This document shows positions 50,577 to 63,289 of a DNA stretch of 64,000 nucleotides, piece by piece (position 1 is the stretch's first letter; each line of letters starts with the position of its first letter). The notes beneath the pieces are model-generated. The model searched no databases. It was not told where the DNA came from and saw nothing but the letters and a program-made list of their open reading frames with translations. The translations under genes were made by a program, and so were the position numbers. Origin of the DNA: Micropterix aruncella (lineage: Eukaryota; Arthropoda; Insecta; Lepidoptera; Micropterigidae); the NCBI GenBank assembly GCA_944548615.1, contig OX155957.1, forward strand, positions 22,668,758 to 22,732,757. The letters run 5' to 3'.

Positions 50577-50955
50577 AATAAAATACAAACGGATGGAATT
50601 CACCGACCAAAGTCGGGCCCATCGTAGAGTGTTATTACACTTCTGGGGGGTGAGCAGAGGATTTCGGACTAACGACCGGCTGTGGTAGGTTTAGGACAGC
50701 TGTCTTGCCACATGTGAGCGTTCACCTTACCACCCATTCACTCCCCCTTCGAAGTCATAGAATTTGAGATGCGGAAATCACGGTTTTAGATAATTTTTCT
50801 AAGGAGTTGATTATTTTCCTGGAGAGATCAAGATCTTTAAAAAGGTGAAGCAGAGATTTAGCTGGCAGGCCACGAGCGCCAACTTCCACCGCGTGAAGGT
50901 GAACAGTGAAGTCATTCCGGGTGACAGCATTTGCGAGATCATGGTATTTATTTAA
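50577..50955 (-). mobile_element. 3' fragment of RLE retrotransposon
   Basis: Starts at the tail TAAATAAAATACAAACGGA and covers the 3' UTR and the last approximately 85 codons in broken frame. Confidence 0.85.
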
Positions 50956-51029
50956 AGTAGTATTTTTAGTAGTAAGATGATCATGTAAATATTTGCACTC
51001 AGCAACAAAACTTGTTTAGTTTTAGTATT

Positions 51030-51611
51030 TTAACCCTTTGCACTCGGGGCCGTTTTCGCGCGGCGCACCAACAACTCCACACGTTTCGCAGCCTTATTGA
51101 TGAATTTCTAGCCAGTAACCTAAAATCACTACACACACATATTCATGTATAGTTTTATATACCTTTACACCTTTATAAACATAATTTCTTAAATGTTAGT
51201 CTCTGTATTTTTTCTTTGTATGATATTTCAGGTAACAATTGCTTGTCGGGGCAAGTATTACAATAACATGTCTTTTGATGCCTTTTCTGGGTTTATTTCT
51301 CTGAGAACAGACTTTGCCATCACAGATCAAAAACTTTAGTAGTCTCTCTGCCACGACTGTCAGGTTCAAACTAATGTCGAAAATGCAATCCGGTTCGTGG
51401 TTCCGGACAAATTTCAGATAAGAAAGTCTTATCTCCATTTGAAGATTATACAGCAGGAGCGAAAGAACCCTTATTGAAGAAAGTAAACGTAAAGAGTTAC
51501 TGCCACGCATCGAGTTACCGCAGCAAACCAAGCGGTGAGCGAGAGTCACCTCTAGAGTTGCGGCATCAAACCACATGGTTAGTGAGTCACCTCTTGAGTG
51601 CAAAGGGTTAA
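51030..51611. mobile_element. TTAA-flanked element, family D (574 bp)
   Basis: TTAA at 51030-51033 and 51608-51611; perfect 12-bp TIR CCCTTTGCACTC. A small ORF on the minus strand is not recognisable. Confidence 0.85.
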
Positions 51612-52064
51612 CTCCTCCGGCTGAAGTATGACCATCATAAGATGCTGGTATACAGAGAGGCCTCGATGCAATCTTTGTACATCTACAAAGAAGCTAATAC
51701 TCGGGGAGGTAGTGAATATTTTTATTGCTTATTTTCCCAGTTTGTGAAAGTAATTGAATCTGGTGTATTTTTGATGCTAAGCAAGTAATTCCGAATCTGG
51801 CAAGGATAATCCGATGGATGGGCAGTGCTGGATTTGTAAATAGGCCGTATAGGCCGCATCCCAGGGGATGGCAGTCTTCGGGGGCGGCAGATTTTAGAGG
51901 ACGCTCGCTTTCGTATAGTAGAAGCTGTGAAGTTCATTCGTGATTATGAACGTAATACTCAAGGAAGTCACTTGTGGCTAGAGTTTTTTATCTATTAAAT
52001 GTTAAATCTCATTTAAGTAAATGTTTCTAGTCCCCAATGTGACTTAACAAGACTGCAACTAGAG

Positions 52065-52690
52065 CTGTCGACTACAACGGGCGAACCCATCACCTCAGGA
52101 AGTTTTAACGATATTGATCGTTCTGTCTCCCGTGAGGTGAGCGCAGAAGACTTGAGACGAAAACAGTCCACCGTCAAGTTCCACCACATGCCCGTAAAAA
52201 GCCAACGCCGCGAGATAGCCAGGTAAGTCACGCAGTGGGCCGACACTCGCGCCCTTACTACCAGTTGCAACCAGATTACTTCAGTCTCCCAATTGGTTAC
52301 GGGTTCAAGGTCGCTTGCGCGGTCATCCTCTCCCTTACGTAACGGTAAAACGGTGTCTACCAAATCTATCGCGGACCACGGCATCCTTTGCCCGGCTGTT
52401 CACCCGGTATCGGGTAGCCGATTGGTCGTTTCAAGAGCAGTCGCCGTAAGGTGAACGAACAAGTATTCCCGCTCTATAGGAGACAGTGCTGTTTAGAGAC
52501 TCCCCCCAGTCAGAATGCACAATCGATTAGCTGACACCGCACGGTGCGCAAACCATCCAGGAGCGCCAAAAGATTGACTCCTGGGGAATACTGGCCCTCA
52601 GGCCAAAGTCCTACCCGGGCTCGCACTTCATACGTGGAGGCCGTCGGATGGGTGTTGACCCATGAGTGTGACCGACCCTGAACGAATGGG
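52065..52690 (+). repeat. SINE-like interspersed repeat, fullest copy
   Basis: GTCGACTACAACGGGCGAAC at the start, CTCCCGTGAGGTGAGCG, ATCGCGGACCACGGC and GCTCGCACTTCATACGTGG towards the end. Sisters at 15075 (same strand) and 640-1285 (opposite strand). Confidence 0.7.
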
Positions 52691-52922
52691 TCTTCGTGGC
52701 CAACTCCAACAGGGCCCATTAGCTCCCAGAACTGCAGACAAGACTGCAGAGAAACCTGAATCAAAATCAATACCTCTGTGCAACGTTTACCGTAATTTAA
52801 ATATAACTCTCCATATCGCGCTTTGCACCCGGCCACAAATTTTCCTGGAGAATGGAGATTTTCTAGTTTATGACGAGTAAAGAATTATCAGAGATCTTCA
52901 TTATCTCAAGAAAATCTAAATT

Positions 52923-53293
52923 ATACAGGCTGTGATTACTGCAGGGCATTTTTTAAAAGTAGGTGAATCAATACAACAAAGTAAGCAACTTTTCAAAAAC
53001 ATTTCTGAAAAAACAAAAAAATATATTTTTTTTGGTAAAAACAAATATTTTTATAGTTTTTTATTTGAAAATTTGAAGAAGTTGACTGTTAAATAAAGGT
53101 TTGAGAAGCGTTTAGGCGCGCTGTGCGATCTAGCGGTAGGTAATATATCGTAAATAAACAATATTAGCGACAATTTACCTACCGATCATTTTTTTTTATT
53201 TTTGAGATTTTAAAAAAAAAAACAAAGTTGCTTACCTTGTTGTACTGTTTCACCCACTAAAAAAATGCCCATGCAGTAATCACACACTGTATA
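52923..53293. mobile_element. MITE with about 65-bp inverted repeats and TA flanks
   Basis: TACAGGCTGTGATTACTGCA at the left, inverted TGCAGTAATCACACACTGTA at the right, and AGTAAGCAAC / GTTGCTTAC inside. TA duplication suggests Tc1/mariner mobilisation. Confidence 0.85.
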
Positions 53294-53329
53294 ATGAAGC
53301 AGAGATAATAAAACTCACAATGAAAACTG

Positions 53330-53625
53330 ACAATATCACAGTATACCAGACAGTAGCTTCTCTTAGAACAAAATTGAAATCAAAGCGAATACGTCACGAG
53401 TTGTAAGGGCTCCGATGGTCACCAGATGTTTTGCTACTCGGCCTACACAGATACCCGATCACTTGAAAAGGTTGGCAGCCTTTACCTGCCCTTAATGCGT
53501 ACTGTTCGCGTTCGTCACGACAAACCCCTCTGCCCACATTCCTCGTACCCTCTTCCCGCATTGCCTTGTAGCTCGAGAGTGAAGCTACTGGGTGGTATAC
53601 TGTGACGATATTATAGATGATTTCG
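53330..53625. mobile_element. Second MITE, inverted repeats near 30 bp
   Basis: ATCACAGTATACCAGACAGT / inverted ACTGGGTGGTATACTGTGA. Interior about 220 bp, GC-richer than the flanks. Confidence 0.75.
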
Positions 53626-53629
53626 CAAA

Positions 53630-54650
53630 TAACGCATGCCGTAAGAAGTGTAATTCTTCTTTCATTACACTTTTATTTGATGACTAGATATAATTTAATC
53701 ATTCATTTGACTTTTCCATATCTACCTACCCACTTAAATACATAAAATTATTCGTTGCCTAAAAAAGCCCTAGGTAAATAAACAGAAGTCATTAAGTTAG
53801 GTAGGAGGGAGGGGCGGCACAAAGTCGTGGCATATACTTAAGAAAAGTATAAATCCGGTACTGGTGGGCGGGAAGTGCAACCGAATTGTACTTATTTTAC
53901 CAGCTATAAATGTTTTCCATGCAATAGAGCAGGGGTGCTCAAACTTGAACTGCTGGCGATCTACCTCTATTGTTAGACTCTGATCGATCGGCTCTGACAG
54001 GTTGCAAGTATGTGGGATGCAGGATTGTCGTCTAGGTACGTAGGGTGTATCGTGGCGCAGGTATAAGTATATAGAGACGTTGCATAATTTCATGGCCATG
54101 AATCCAAGTAGAATTAGTAGGAACGACAGAAATTAGTTTTCCGCAATAGGGATTTTATTTAATCAAGGTAGGCGTAGGTCTGCTCTAAAAAGTCAATAAA
54201 AAACTCATTCAAAATTGCGAGTTTATTGGTTCTTACGAAACAAACAAGCTCTAGTTTCTAACTAAAGAATGATTTTGGATGTTGAAACGTTGCACTGCAT
54301 ACTTTGCATACTTTGCTTTCATATAAGGAGAAAGCAGCGTCTTTAATATAAATCGCCTTGTCATGCGGTGCGTGTTGACATTCATCATTTGACAGTTTAC
54401 TTTTTTACGTTCTTCCTCTTCGCGGCCCTCAGGAATAGATCCTGTAGGCCTAGTAACGAAGAGAAATATTTGGAATATTAATTTAGCAAAATAAATTAGA
54501 GTGTTTAATTATTACACTCCATAAAATATTACTGATTTTTAAATAACCGTTTTTGATTCTTACGAATTTATTCCAATCCAACAATTTGAATAATTATAAA
54601 ACTATGCAATTGCACTCGGAAAAAATCCGGTATGTATTAATGATAAAATC
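53630..54650. other. Unassigned intronic stretch
   Basis: GCAGGGGTGCTCAAACTTGA at 53931 resembles a hAT end; no second end found. Otherwise AT-rich with no exon or repeat match in this window. Confidence 0.4.
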
Positions 54651-54654
54651 CTGA

Positions 54655-55010
54655 TATTTTAATCCAACATAACTTCTAAACGCTTGAACCGATTTAGAAG
54701 TGTGTGATATTGCTAGAATCATTATGTCATCCCGAGTGTCATAGGGTACCTAAACTGTCAAGATGTAAAAAAAAATACTTGTCTAAATGTCCATATATTA
54801 ACTATAAAAATGTCACTAAATTAACATACATGAAATATTCTGGGTACATTCTGGAAATATACATCTACTATATGGATAAATACATAAACCACAAATATTT
54901 CATCAAAAAAACAGTAATAAAAATAATTATAAATACAATAGTTCTCTTTCGGTAATGGCAGCCACGTTTTTAATTATTTTTAATATGTACTTGTTAAAAG
55001 CAACTTTTAT
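54655..55010. repeat. Interspersed repeat, longest copy
   Basis: Combines the pieces seen separately at 11990-12180 and 14470-14660, in that order. Confidence 0.65.
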
Positions 55011-55057
55011 AGTCGGGGTTTTAATATAGCCCTTTTTCAACATTCTCTAATCATACT

Positions 55058-57486
55058 TTAACCCGCTCAGCACGTAACATCCATTTGGGGACATGTATGG
55101 CGGCCGCCTAAAGCACGTAACATCCGATTTTGGATATCGCGCTCGCCGCTGCGAAAAATGCAATTTACGATTCGAAACGTCGTACTTAATGCTTTCTGAC
55201 GGCGGAACGATATGGCCAAATAATCTTTAATTCGGCGGCGAACGGCGAAAAAATCGAACAGCGATTTAAAAAGTCAGCATAGACGTCAAAACGGCAGTCT
55301 CCATCGGCCAGCGCCGCGGCCGCGTATAGTTCCGCGAAATGGTGGTTTTGTGCAGTGTTTTGTGGATAACGGTGCAGTGTTTACTGGATAACAGTGAGTA
55401 ATTTGCATTTTTAAGTAGTTTAGGCATGAGGATTAGTCAATTGAGATAGTCCATTTGCTGTTTTTCACGAATTTTTAAAGAAAACACTTCGGCGACAACA
55501 AACGGCTCGCGAAAAAATGGTTGTTATTATTTTGTAATGTTTATGAAATATCCCGATATATTGCGAAATATGACGTAATGTCGCTTTAATTTACTAACAA
55601 AATAAGTATTGCTTCATTTACATCCTAAGTTATCACATAATTAGGCGTAGTTTGAAAATTATATCTTGTTTTGTAAAATGAATCGCGCAAAGAAACTTGT
55701 TTTGATAATTACTATGAGAGAATAAAGTGCGATTTTCCATAGTTTTTCGATGAAATGTGACTCTTTGGAGTATAGTAATTAGTTATTAGACATATAATAA
55801 GTCTATGATAAGACAATATAATTGAAAAAATCTAACGAATTTTATATTATGAGCATTGAAAGTTTATTATTAAGTTCGGACGCGGAAACTCTCAAAACTT
55901 TAGATTTTTCTATAATATCAGACAAAGCTCAAAGTTCTGGTGTGATTTCTAAGAAGTGTGATGTAGTAATAAAGTTATTTTGAAAGAATTTCATATAAAA
56001 AAATACCATAAGTAGTCACAAATTAATAAATAAATACAAACGGAGCTGCCATGGAATTCACCGACCGGAGTCGGGCCCATCATAATACTATTTTTTACAC
56101 TTCTGGGGGGTGAGCAGTGGATTCCGGACTTACGAACCGGCTGTGGTAGGTTTAGGACAGCTGTCTTGCCACATGTGAGCGTTCACCTTGCCACCCATTC
56201 ACTCCCCCTTCGAAGCCATAGAATTTGAGATGCGCAAATCGCAGTTTTAGATAATTTTTCTAAGAAAGAGTTGATTATTTTTCTGGAAAGGCCAAGATCT
56301 TTAAAGAGGTGAAATAGAGATTTAGCTGGCAGGCCACGAGCGCCAACTTCCACCGCGTGAAGGTGAACAGTGAAGCCGTTCCGGGTTACGGCATTTGCAA
56401 GATCATGGTATTTATTTAATTTGTACTCGTGGTCTTTTGGGATATTTGATTCCCATGGAACAGTTAATTCTACAATAAGAGCCACCTTCCGAGATAGAGA
56501 GTAAAGAGTTATATCTGGACGGAGGGCTGTGCATCCGAGACTTTCAGGGAATTTATACTGCTTAGAGACCGAATCAACCTCCAGAGTCCAATCTGTAGCT
56601 TTCTCGATTATTGAGAAAGGTTTTGTAGTTAAATGTTTTTTGCCTTTAGAGCCATCCCGCACAAACTGTATTGGGGGTTTGGAGGATACTGTCAAACCCT
56701 TGTTGGCACGAGCCACTGAGAGACTAATTACCTCGCGAATAACAGCGAGAACTTTGTCATGGCGGTAAGTGTACCGTCCTTGATCTAAGGCCACCTTGCA
56801 GCCAGCTAGAATGTGTCTAGCTGTGCAAGGGGTATTGCTACAGAGGGGACAAGAACTATCCTCGGCAAAGCTCCAACGAGCGAGGTTACTGGGGTCTGGA
56901 AGTGTATGCTGAAAGGCATTCAAATAAAATTTCAGCATCTCTGGCGTCCAGTCATAGAGCATTACCTTCCAGTGCATTGGAGGCGGAATGCAAAAGTCAC
57001 CAATTGTTGTCCAGTCATTCTGGCATTGAAGGCCAATAGCATGATTAAAAAATTTTTTTTTTACGAGAATACATAAAAATTTTCTTGGCTGAATAAATAA
57101 ATATTTTTGTATGCAAATAAGTAAAAAAAAAATATCGTTTTGGTAAAGCATTTAATAAAGAACATAACTGTATTTACAATTTTTGCATATTTTACGTATT
57201 TTGTGACAAAAAAATCGAAATGATTTTATAGGCGAGTTTTTTCAGTTTGCCAATTTTGTAATATTTATTCATTATTATCTTAATTGTTTTACGAGATAAG
57301 GTTATAATGTTTTATATGTCAAATTTCAATGCGATCATTTTTCTCTTTATCTTCTTTTAATCCGTTTAGTGGTTTATAAGTTATGATCGTTTTTCTCAAG
57401 GCCGTTGACTCGCGTCGATTTTTTGCCCGAATATGTCGCGCGCAAAAGTGATAGGTGAGTTTTTACCTCGCAACAGGAGGGGTTAA
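55058..57486. mobile_element. TTAA-flanked element, family A copy 5, with nested RLE copy
   Basis: TTAA at 55058-55061 and 57483-57486. Without the 56022-57045 insertion it aligns end to end with 33228-34633. Confidence 0.85.
56022..57045 (-). mobile_element. RLE retrotransposon, 5' truncated, nested
   Basis: Coding part (zinc knuckle through endonuclease) is open and almost identical to the copy at 25340-27010 but keeps the AVEVGARG stretch intact. It starts abruptly at AIGLQCQND. The longer 322-codon ORF that extends to 57151 only reads through into the TTAA element. Confidence 0.9.
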
Positions 57487-57729
57487 GTTTATAATTTGTA
57501 AAATTACTACTTGCAATAATCTATAAACATGATGAAGTTTAAAATTCAGTAATTTTTTGACACACTTTTACAAAATAATTTTTAACTTAAGAGGGCTCCG
57601 AGCCTATGCCGCTACACAAATGTAGGTAATTTACGCTTGCCGGCGGCGGCCAAGCAGGTGTGACTAAATCGCATACATTGATAACGCTGAACAGACGGTC
57701 ACCCGCCAAAGCGATGTAACCGGCATTTT

Positions 57730-58735
57730 ATAATTTTATTGCTCATAGCAAATTGCAAATAACAAAAACTGCAAATTGTGATAAAAGCAAATCCTTTTGC
57801 ACACGTATTTATTAGACCAAAATGGTCGATTTGACCCGCCGTTCCGACATACATATTTGGCCCAGCGGACTCAAAATAGCGGCCGTTTTTCAAGATGGTC
57901 GCTAATAAACCAAAATGATTTTTCTCATGCTGATTTTAATGACCCATGGGCCTTTTCGGCTATTTTGGGGTCGTATATTTCAAATATGGCAATAAAAATA
58001 ACTTTAGTTAATTTTGAACAGGATTATAAACATTTTTAACGAGTATTTACTTTCACGTTACCGTTATGTTATACGCGTCTTCTTCGAGTATTTGCACACT
58101 GGAAAAGACGAATCTAAAGTCAAAACTGTCAAAAAAGTCAAACGAGAGAATAATTTTGTGTATGCTGTAAGTAATTTCTGAAATTTGCTACCCAGAAAAC
58201 ATGGAAATTTTGAACTATATAATATAGAATATGTGAATGGGTCTTTGACTTTGAATTTGTAGTCGCTGGCTCAAATATGACGACTACATGTGTTTTGAAC
58301 AACCTTTGAACGTATTTTGAACCGATTTGAGCATATTTGTACTTTTGGCCAGAAAACTTAAACTTTTGTACTCGGTGTCATCATCAGAACTGGTCAAAAT
58401 AAATGTACCGTGGCCGTTTTATTCTACACTATATATAAATGATTGTACACATTCTACCTTGTTTGTAAGGAATTATTTATTTATATTTATTTATGTATAT
58501 ATTTTCAGCATCATATTTGAAATGTACGACGCCAAAATAACCGAAAAAGACCCATGGTCTTTAAAATCAGCACGAGAGTAATCATTTTGGTTTATTAGCG
58601 GCCATCTTGGAAAATTGCCGCCATTTCGAGTCCGCTGGGCCAAATTGTCGGAGCGGCAGGTCAAATCAACTATTTTGGTCTAATGAACACAGTGCAAAAG
58701 GATTTGCTTTTATCACAATTTACAGTATTCTTTCA
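57730..58735. mobile_element. Foldback inside duplication copy 1
   Basis: 57740-57990 (ATCCTTTTGCACACG, ACCAAAATGGTCGATTTGAC, GGTCGCTAATAAACCAAAAT) is repeated inverted at 58510-58725 with about 15 percent change by eye. The loop is about 520 bp. The copy 2 equivalent is 61440-62370. Confidence 0.8.
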
Positions 58736-59104
58736 AAATATGAGACGAACCGCTTCCACTATCAGGATAGCAGATACTTTATGAGTCTGAGTAAAGAAAT
58801 AAAAATGGATAATGCTTAAAACAATTATAACATTGTTATTCTCATCAGTACGAGGATAAAATGTATGTCGAGAAGGATAAAAAAACAGTAATTATTATAG
58901 GTATAAATAGCTACACCAAAACTTTAATTATTTCAAAAAGCAGTTACCTTTATAAATAAACTACTTCCGACGGAAAGAAGGTACAGATAGATTTCGCGGC
59001 TTAATTTGATTATATATTTTTGAACAACTTCAAATATGTAATTAAAATTAATAAAGAAATAAATCAATGAATGCCACTTTTAAACAGTCTCGAAAAGGAG
59101 TTTT

Positions 59105-59491
59105 GTGGATTTCACTCTGTGCTCCCCGGGATTCGCCCGTTGGATGAACAATTGGAAAGTTCACGAGCACCTCTCTTCTTCGGACCGCAGACTGGTGACA
59201 TTTGGCATCGGCCGTCGCGTTCCCCCCACGCCACAATCCGAGTGGCGATACCGAGCCGGCGACATTAACTGGGACCGGTTTAGTGAAGTCCTCTGCGAGA
59301 ATCTTGAGGCCTTTCCATCGCCTTCTAGTAGTACCGCAGAGGACTTGTGTGTCGCACTTAATGCGGCCATCGAGTCTTCCTGTGATGCCGTAGTAGGGCG
59401 GAAGAAACCCCGCGGTGGTTTCGCGGCCCCGTGGTGGTCTTCCGAACTCTGCGATAATTTTAAATTTAATATTTTAAATAATGTAACGTAG
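59105..59491 (+). pseudogene. Non-LTR endonuclease-domain fragment, copy 1
   Basis: 128-codon ORF. WKVHEHLSSSDRRLVTFGIG is the SDHRL-like end of an AP-endonuclease domain of a jockey/R1-type element; RYRAGDINWDRFSEVL and RKKPRGGFAAPWWSSEL follow, as in the region before the RT. It ends at once in AT-rich non-coding DNA. No catalytic N-terminal part is present. Confidence 0.7.
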
Positions 59492-59679
59492 CGATTGAAA
59501 ATTAATGTGATTGAAAATTGTTATTTTTGTGATGTGACGCAATGATGAGATGAAAATTTTCTGCTGATCGATCAAGGTGAACAATGTATGAGATGAAGTT
59601 AAAATAAAGGTGAACAATGTAAGTTAAAACTCAAGTTTATTTTTTTTTAAACTCTCTCTATACTATTGAATATCTATGA

Positions 59680-60090
59680 TATTGAACATTTTCAAAGCCT
59701 ATTTGATTATAAAATGTTTTTCAAAGGATTTAATTTTTCTATGGTTTTAAAATATTTCTAAGTATTCTGTAGTTTTGAATATTTTCAAAGACTATTTGAC
59801 TTTAAAATGATTTTCAAATTATTTTATTTTTCTATGGTTTCAAAATATTTCAAAGTATTCTATAGTTTTGAATATTTTCAAAAACTATTAGATTTTAAAA
59901 TGATTTTCAATTTTTTTTAATTTTCTATGGTTTCAAAATATTTCTAAGTATTCTATAGTTTTGAATATTTTCAAAGACTATTTGATTTTAAAATGATTTT
60001 TAAATTATTTTATTTTTCTATAGTTTCAAAATATTTATAAGTATTCTATAGTTTTGAATATTTTCAAAGACTATTTGATTTTAAAATTCC
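59680..60090. repeat. 93-bp AT-rich minisatellite, about 4.5 units
   Basis: TTTTGAATATTTTCAAAGAC begins units at 59773, 59866, 59959 and 60052, exactly 93 bp apart, after a more diverged first unit. Confidence 0.92.
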
Positions 60091-60699
60091 CGTGCTTTTT
60101 CTGGTTTAAATGACGTGTCGCAACCTTAAATCAGTGCATATCCTATCAATGCTCTTTGTAAGCTAAATATCTTACAGCCAACCACTTATTTTCAACTTAC
60201 GAAAATGTTACATCTGCATGCCGAAATGTCCTTCGTTGCTCACTCCTGATGGCGAAACTGCTTTACAAAATCAATATTCAAAATCAATATTCTACCTGTA
60301 CATGGTTTATGCGTCTTTCAGTATTTTTTTATTGAAATTCAGGTTTTTCCCGCAAATTAACTAAACTATTCGAGATTACAAGTTTCGAATAGTGGTCCCT
60401 TCAGAAAATATTTTCAATTGTTTTACGCTTATTGGAGTCGATCTATTTATAATGAGCATCGTATCGATCGAATCTTGGGGTTTAAAACTATCTCATTTTC
60501 TTATATCTCGGACAGAAAACAACATCGCTTTCTCATGTCTTCAGACTGAAATTTCACGCTGATTCTATGGCATTTCTCAAAAAACGAAATATGTTTTCTT
60601 ACGCTTCCCCATTAACTAAAATACATGTAGAGTATTAAAATAAGTTATAACAAAGATGGCATAAACATCCATTAATAAAAAACAAATATAAAAAATAAA

Positions 60700-60900
60700 A
60701 TACTTACTGCTGTTTGCTTTCTCGTGACGATGCGTGACGACGCGGCACTGCGGTGTAGAAGAATAAAATATTACGTGAGCGGGAACCGATAAGAGCTAAC
60801 CGAAAAAGACGTGCTCCCGCTTTCAATAGCAGCAGGGAAGTGAATCTATTTCATAGCGCGCCTGTGTATTTATTAACGCGGCCAGCCCATACGAAAAATG
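60700..60900 (-). promoter_or_regulatory. GC-richer island with strong 5' splice site
   Basis: On the minus strand a GC/CpG-rich stretch ends in GCAAACAGCA|GTAAGTATT, a full donor consensus. It has no long ORF. It may be a non-coding first exon or belong to the duplicated element. Purely a candidate. Confidence 0.2.
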
Positions 60901-62728
60901 TATGGAGAATCTGATACCTGATTTTCTGGGATTTATTGTATAAAATCCTATTACAATCATTGAAATTTAAATAGCTTATAGTGAAGATATGTCATTTAAC
61001 TTTCTTTTATAATAATTTGTAATTCAAATTAGTTATTATTTTCCCAGTAAGGACTAAAACCCCGCGCCCATTTTTGTATATTTTCTCGGGTGTTTTTATA
61101 AAAAACTACGCAAACTATTGCCAAATTTATTAGCTCACCTTATAAATGACTTATTGATAAAAACGAGTGTTTTTTGTCACTGCTTTTATTAGCGTAGTTT
61201 TAGCGGAATAACTAAAACGCTAGACCCTAATTTGAGAAATTTCGTGCAGCACCCTCTTAAGTATTTAAGAGGGCTCCGAGCCTATGCCGCTACACAAATG
61301 TAGGTAATTTACGCTTGCCGGCGGCGGCCACACAGGTGTGACTAAATCGCATACATTGATAACGCTGAACAGACGGTCACCCGCCAAAGCGATGTAACCC
61401 GCAATTTATAATTTTATTGCTCATAGCAAATTGCAAATAACAAAAACTGCAAATTGTGATAAAAGCAAATCCTTTTGCACACGTATTTATTAGACCAAAA
61501 TGGTCGATTTGACCCGCCGTTCCGACATATTTGGCACAGCGGACTCAAAATAGGGGCCGTTTTTCAAGATGGTCGCTAATAAACCAAAATTATTTTTCTC
61601 ATGCTGATTTTAATGACCCACTGGCCTTTTCGGCTATTTTGGGGTCGTATATTTCAAATATGGCAATAACAATAACTTTAGTTAAATTTACTTTCACGTT
61701 ACCGTTATGTTATACGCGTCTTCTTCGAGTATTTGCACACTGGAAAAGACGAATCTAAAGTCAAAACTGTCAAAAAAGTCAAACGAGAGAATAATTTTGT
61801 GTATGCTGTAAGTAATTTCTGAAATTTGCTACCCAGAAAACATGGAAATTTTGAACTATATAATATAGAATATGTGAATGGGTCTTTGACTTTGAATTTG
61901 TAGTCGCTGGCTCAAATATGACGACTACATGTGTTTTGAACAACCTTTGAACGTATTTTGAACCGATTTGAGCATATTTGTACTTTTGGCCAGAAAACTT
62001 AAACTTTTGTACTCGGTGTCATCATCAGAACTGGTCAAAATAAATGTACCGTGGCCGTTTTATTCTACACTATATATAAATGATTGTACACATTCTACCT
62101 TGTTTGTGAGGAATTATTTATTTATATTTATTTATGTATATATTTTCAGCATCATATTTGAAATGTACGACGCCAAAATAACCGAAAAAGACCCATGGTC
62201 TTTAAAATCAGCACGAGAGTAATCATTTTGGTTTATTAGCGGCCATCTTGGAAAATTGCCGCCATTTCGAGTCCGCTGGGCCAAATTGTCGGAGCGGCAG
62301 GTCAAATCAACTATTTTGGTCTAATGAACACACGTGTGCAAAAGGATTTGCTTTTATCAAAATATGAGACGAACCGCTTCCACTATCAGGATAGCAGATA
62401 CTTTATGAGTCTGAGTAAAGAAATAAAAATGGATAATGCTTAAAACAATTATAACATTGTTATTCTCATCAGTACGAGGATAAAATGTATGTCGAGAAGG
62501 ATAAAAAAACAGTAATTATTATAGGTATAAATAGCTACACCAAAACTTTAATTATTTCAAAAAGCAGTTACCTTTATAAATAAACTACTTCCGACGGAAA
62601 GAAGGTACAGATAGATTTCGCGGCTTAATTTGATTATATATTTTTGAACAACTTCAAATATGTAATTAAAATTAATAAAGAAATAAATCAATGAATGCCA
62701 CTTTTAAACAGTCTCGAAAAGGAGTTTT

Positions 62729-63115
62729 GTGGATTTCACTCTGTGCTCCCCGGGATTCGCCCGTTGGATGAACAATTGGAAAGTTCACGAGCACCTTTCT
62801 TCTTCGGACCGCAGACTGGTGACATTTGGCATCGGCCGTAGCGTTCCCCCCACGCCACAATCCGAGTGGCGATACCGAGCCGGCGACATTAACTGGGACC
62901 GGTTTAGTGAAGTCCTCTGCGAGAATCTTGAGGCCTTTCCATCGCCTTCTAGTAGTACCGCAGAGGACTTGTGTGTCGCACTTAATGCGGCCATCGAGTC
63001 TTCCTGTGATGCCGTAGTAGGGCGGAAGAAACCCCGCGGTGGTTTCGCGGCCCCGTGGTGGTCTTCCGAACTCTGCGATAATTTTAAATTTAATATTTTA
63101 AATAATGTAACGTAG
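62729..63115 (+). pseudogene. Non-LTR endonuclease-domain fragment, copy 2
   Basis: Same 128 codons as at 59105, with one residue different (GRS for GRR). The frame is intact in both. Confidence 0.7.
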
Positions 63116-63289
63116 CGATTGAAAATTAATGTGATTGAAAATTGTTATTTTTGTGATGTGACGCAATGATGAGATGAAAATTTTCTGCTGATCGATCAAG
63201 GTGAACAATGTATGAGATGAAGTTAAAATAAAGAAAAATAAAAAAACTCAAGTTTCAATTTTTTTAAACTCTCTCTATACTATTGAATA

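Larger units (their letters stand above)
57591..61268. repeat. Large direct tandem duplication, copy 1 (about 3.68 kb)
   Basis: GAGGGCTCCGAGCCTATGCC starts at 57591 and again at 61269, and the sequences then agree to the end of the window apart from small indels. The part 60292-61268 has no second copy inside the window because copy 2 runs off the edge. Confidence 0.88.

Noticed and set aside
56183..57151. 322-codon ORF as a fusion protein
   Set aside because: The N-terminal 38 residues are read-through into a TTAA element.
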